Below are positions 63,836 to 64,000 of a stretch of 64,000 nt of DNA, in pieces (the first letter of the stretch is position 1; every line of letters begins with the position of its first letter). A program made the translations under genes and the position numbers. The notes under the pieces were generated by a model. It worked only from the letters and a program-made list of their open reading frames with translations, searched no databases and had not been told where the DNA came from. Origin of the DNA: Pseudoxanthomonas sp. CF385 (GTDB taxonomy: Bacteria > Pseudomonadota > Gammaproteobacteria > Xanthomonadales > Xanthomonadaceae); assembly GCF_900104255.1 (NCBI RefSeq), contig NZ_FNKZ01000002.1:1019443-1083442 (forward strand). Direction: 5' to 3'.

Positions 63836-64000
63836 TCAGCGCAGCAGGTACTGGTTGAGCAGGTTCTCGTAACGCTCCTGCTTGCCGCTGATCTGCTTCG
63901 GTTCGCCGAGCTGCGTGGCCAGACCGGCCAGGCCGGCCAGATCCAGCGCACCGGTCTCGAAATCCCTGCCCTGCCCGCTGTCGAAGCTGGCGTAGCGCGC
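63836..64000 (-). CDS. xylA: Xylose isomerase, C-terminal end only
   Basis: The frame enters from the right edge and ends at a TGA at 63836-63838. The last 54 residues are visible: [20 protein letters not shown], then [19 protein letters not shown] and [23 protein letters not shown] and the SGKQE-x-x-EN-x-x-N-x-Y-x-x ending are diagnostic of xylose isomerase, which converts xylose to xylulose. The active-site half is outside the window. It is upstream of the sugar-porter gene with a 40-base gap, so the two are probably co-transcribed. Confidence 0.9.
   Translation of the reverse strand, partial: ARYASFDSGQGRDFETGALDLAGLAGLATQLGEPKQISGKQERYENLLNQYLLR

Overview
The window is GC-rich chromosomal DNA from a gammaproteobacterium of the Xanthomonadaceae, most likely Pseudoxanthomonas or a close relative. 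This rests on gene order (aroQ-accB-accC, prmA-DUF3426-fis-purH-purD), a TonB receptor of the Xanthomonas/Caulobacter type, a FimX-like protein next to a hybrid kinase, and a sugar locus ending in xylA. No sequence search was possible, so the genus is an inference. No CRISPR array, insertion sequence, rRNA or phage gene was seen.

Region 1 (about 0.8-18.0 kb, minus strand) is an exopolysaccharide locus of Wzx/Wzy type. In transcription order it holds a low-molecular-weight tyrosine phosphatase, an initiating polyprenyl-phosphate sugar-phosphate transferase fused to a decayed UDP-GlcNAc 2-epimerase-like domain, a Wzc-type tyrosine kinase, an asparagine-synthase-like protein without a glutaminase domain, two paralogous Tat-type parallel beta-helix proteins, a GT4 glycosyltransferase, a flippase, a pyruvyltransferase, a GT2 glycosyltransferase, an EpsG-like polymerase, a YdcF-family protein and a Wza/GumB-type export lipoprotein. 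Many of these genes overlap by ATGA, so they are probably one translationally coupled operon.

Region 2 (18-44 kb) is mostly conserved housekeeping: aroQ, accB, accC, prmA, fis, purH, purD, an old-yellow-enzyme reductase, an LplT-PlsC fusion, ampE, nudC, erpA, a bactofilin between two DUF6776 paralogues, a degenerate GGDEF/EAL protein with a hybrid histidine kinase, and bfr/bfd/rppH with a strong Fur box. An elongator tRNA-Met with promoter and terminator follows at 44.06 kb.

Region 3 (44.3-47.8 kb) holds a small TetR-controlled membrane-protein operon with a clear palindromic operator, an exported protein of unknown function and a nicotinamide phosphoribosyltransferase.

Region 4 (47.85-64 kb) is a carbohydrate-utilisation locus resembling the De Ley-Doudoroff (galactose/galactonate) route. 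It has a TonB receptor, an SDR dehydrogenase, a DgoK-type kinase and a fusion of KDPGal aldolase with an SMP-30 lactonase. Divergently there are a DHDPS-family lyase and a GalD-like dehydratase. An ACS-family transporter, an IclR regulator, a Na+/sugar symporter, a GH3 exo-beta-glucosidase, a sugar-porter MFS protein and the 3' end of xylA follow. Two near-identical 15-bp palindromes, before the receptor and before the ACS transporter, are good candidates for the IclR operator. Together the genes could release, import, oxidise and cleave a hexose or its aldonic acid.
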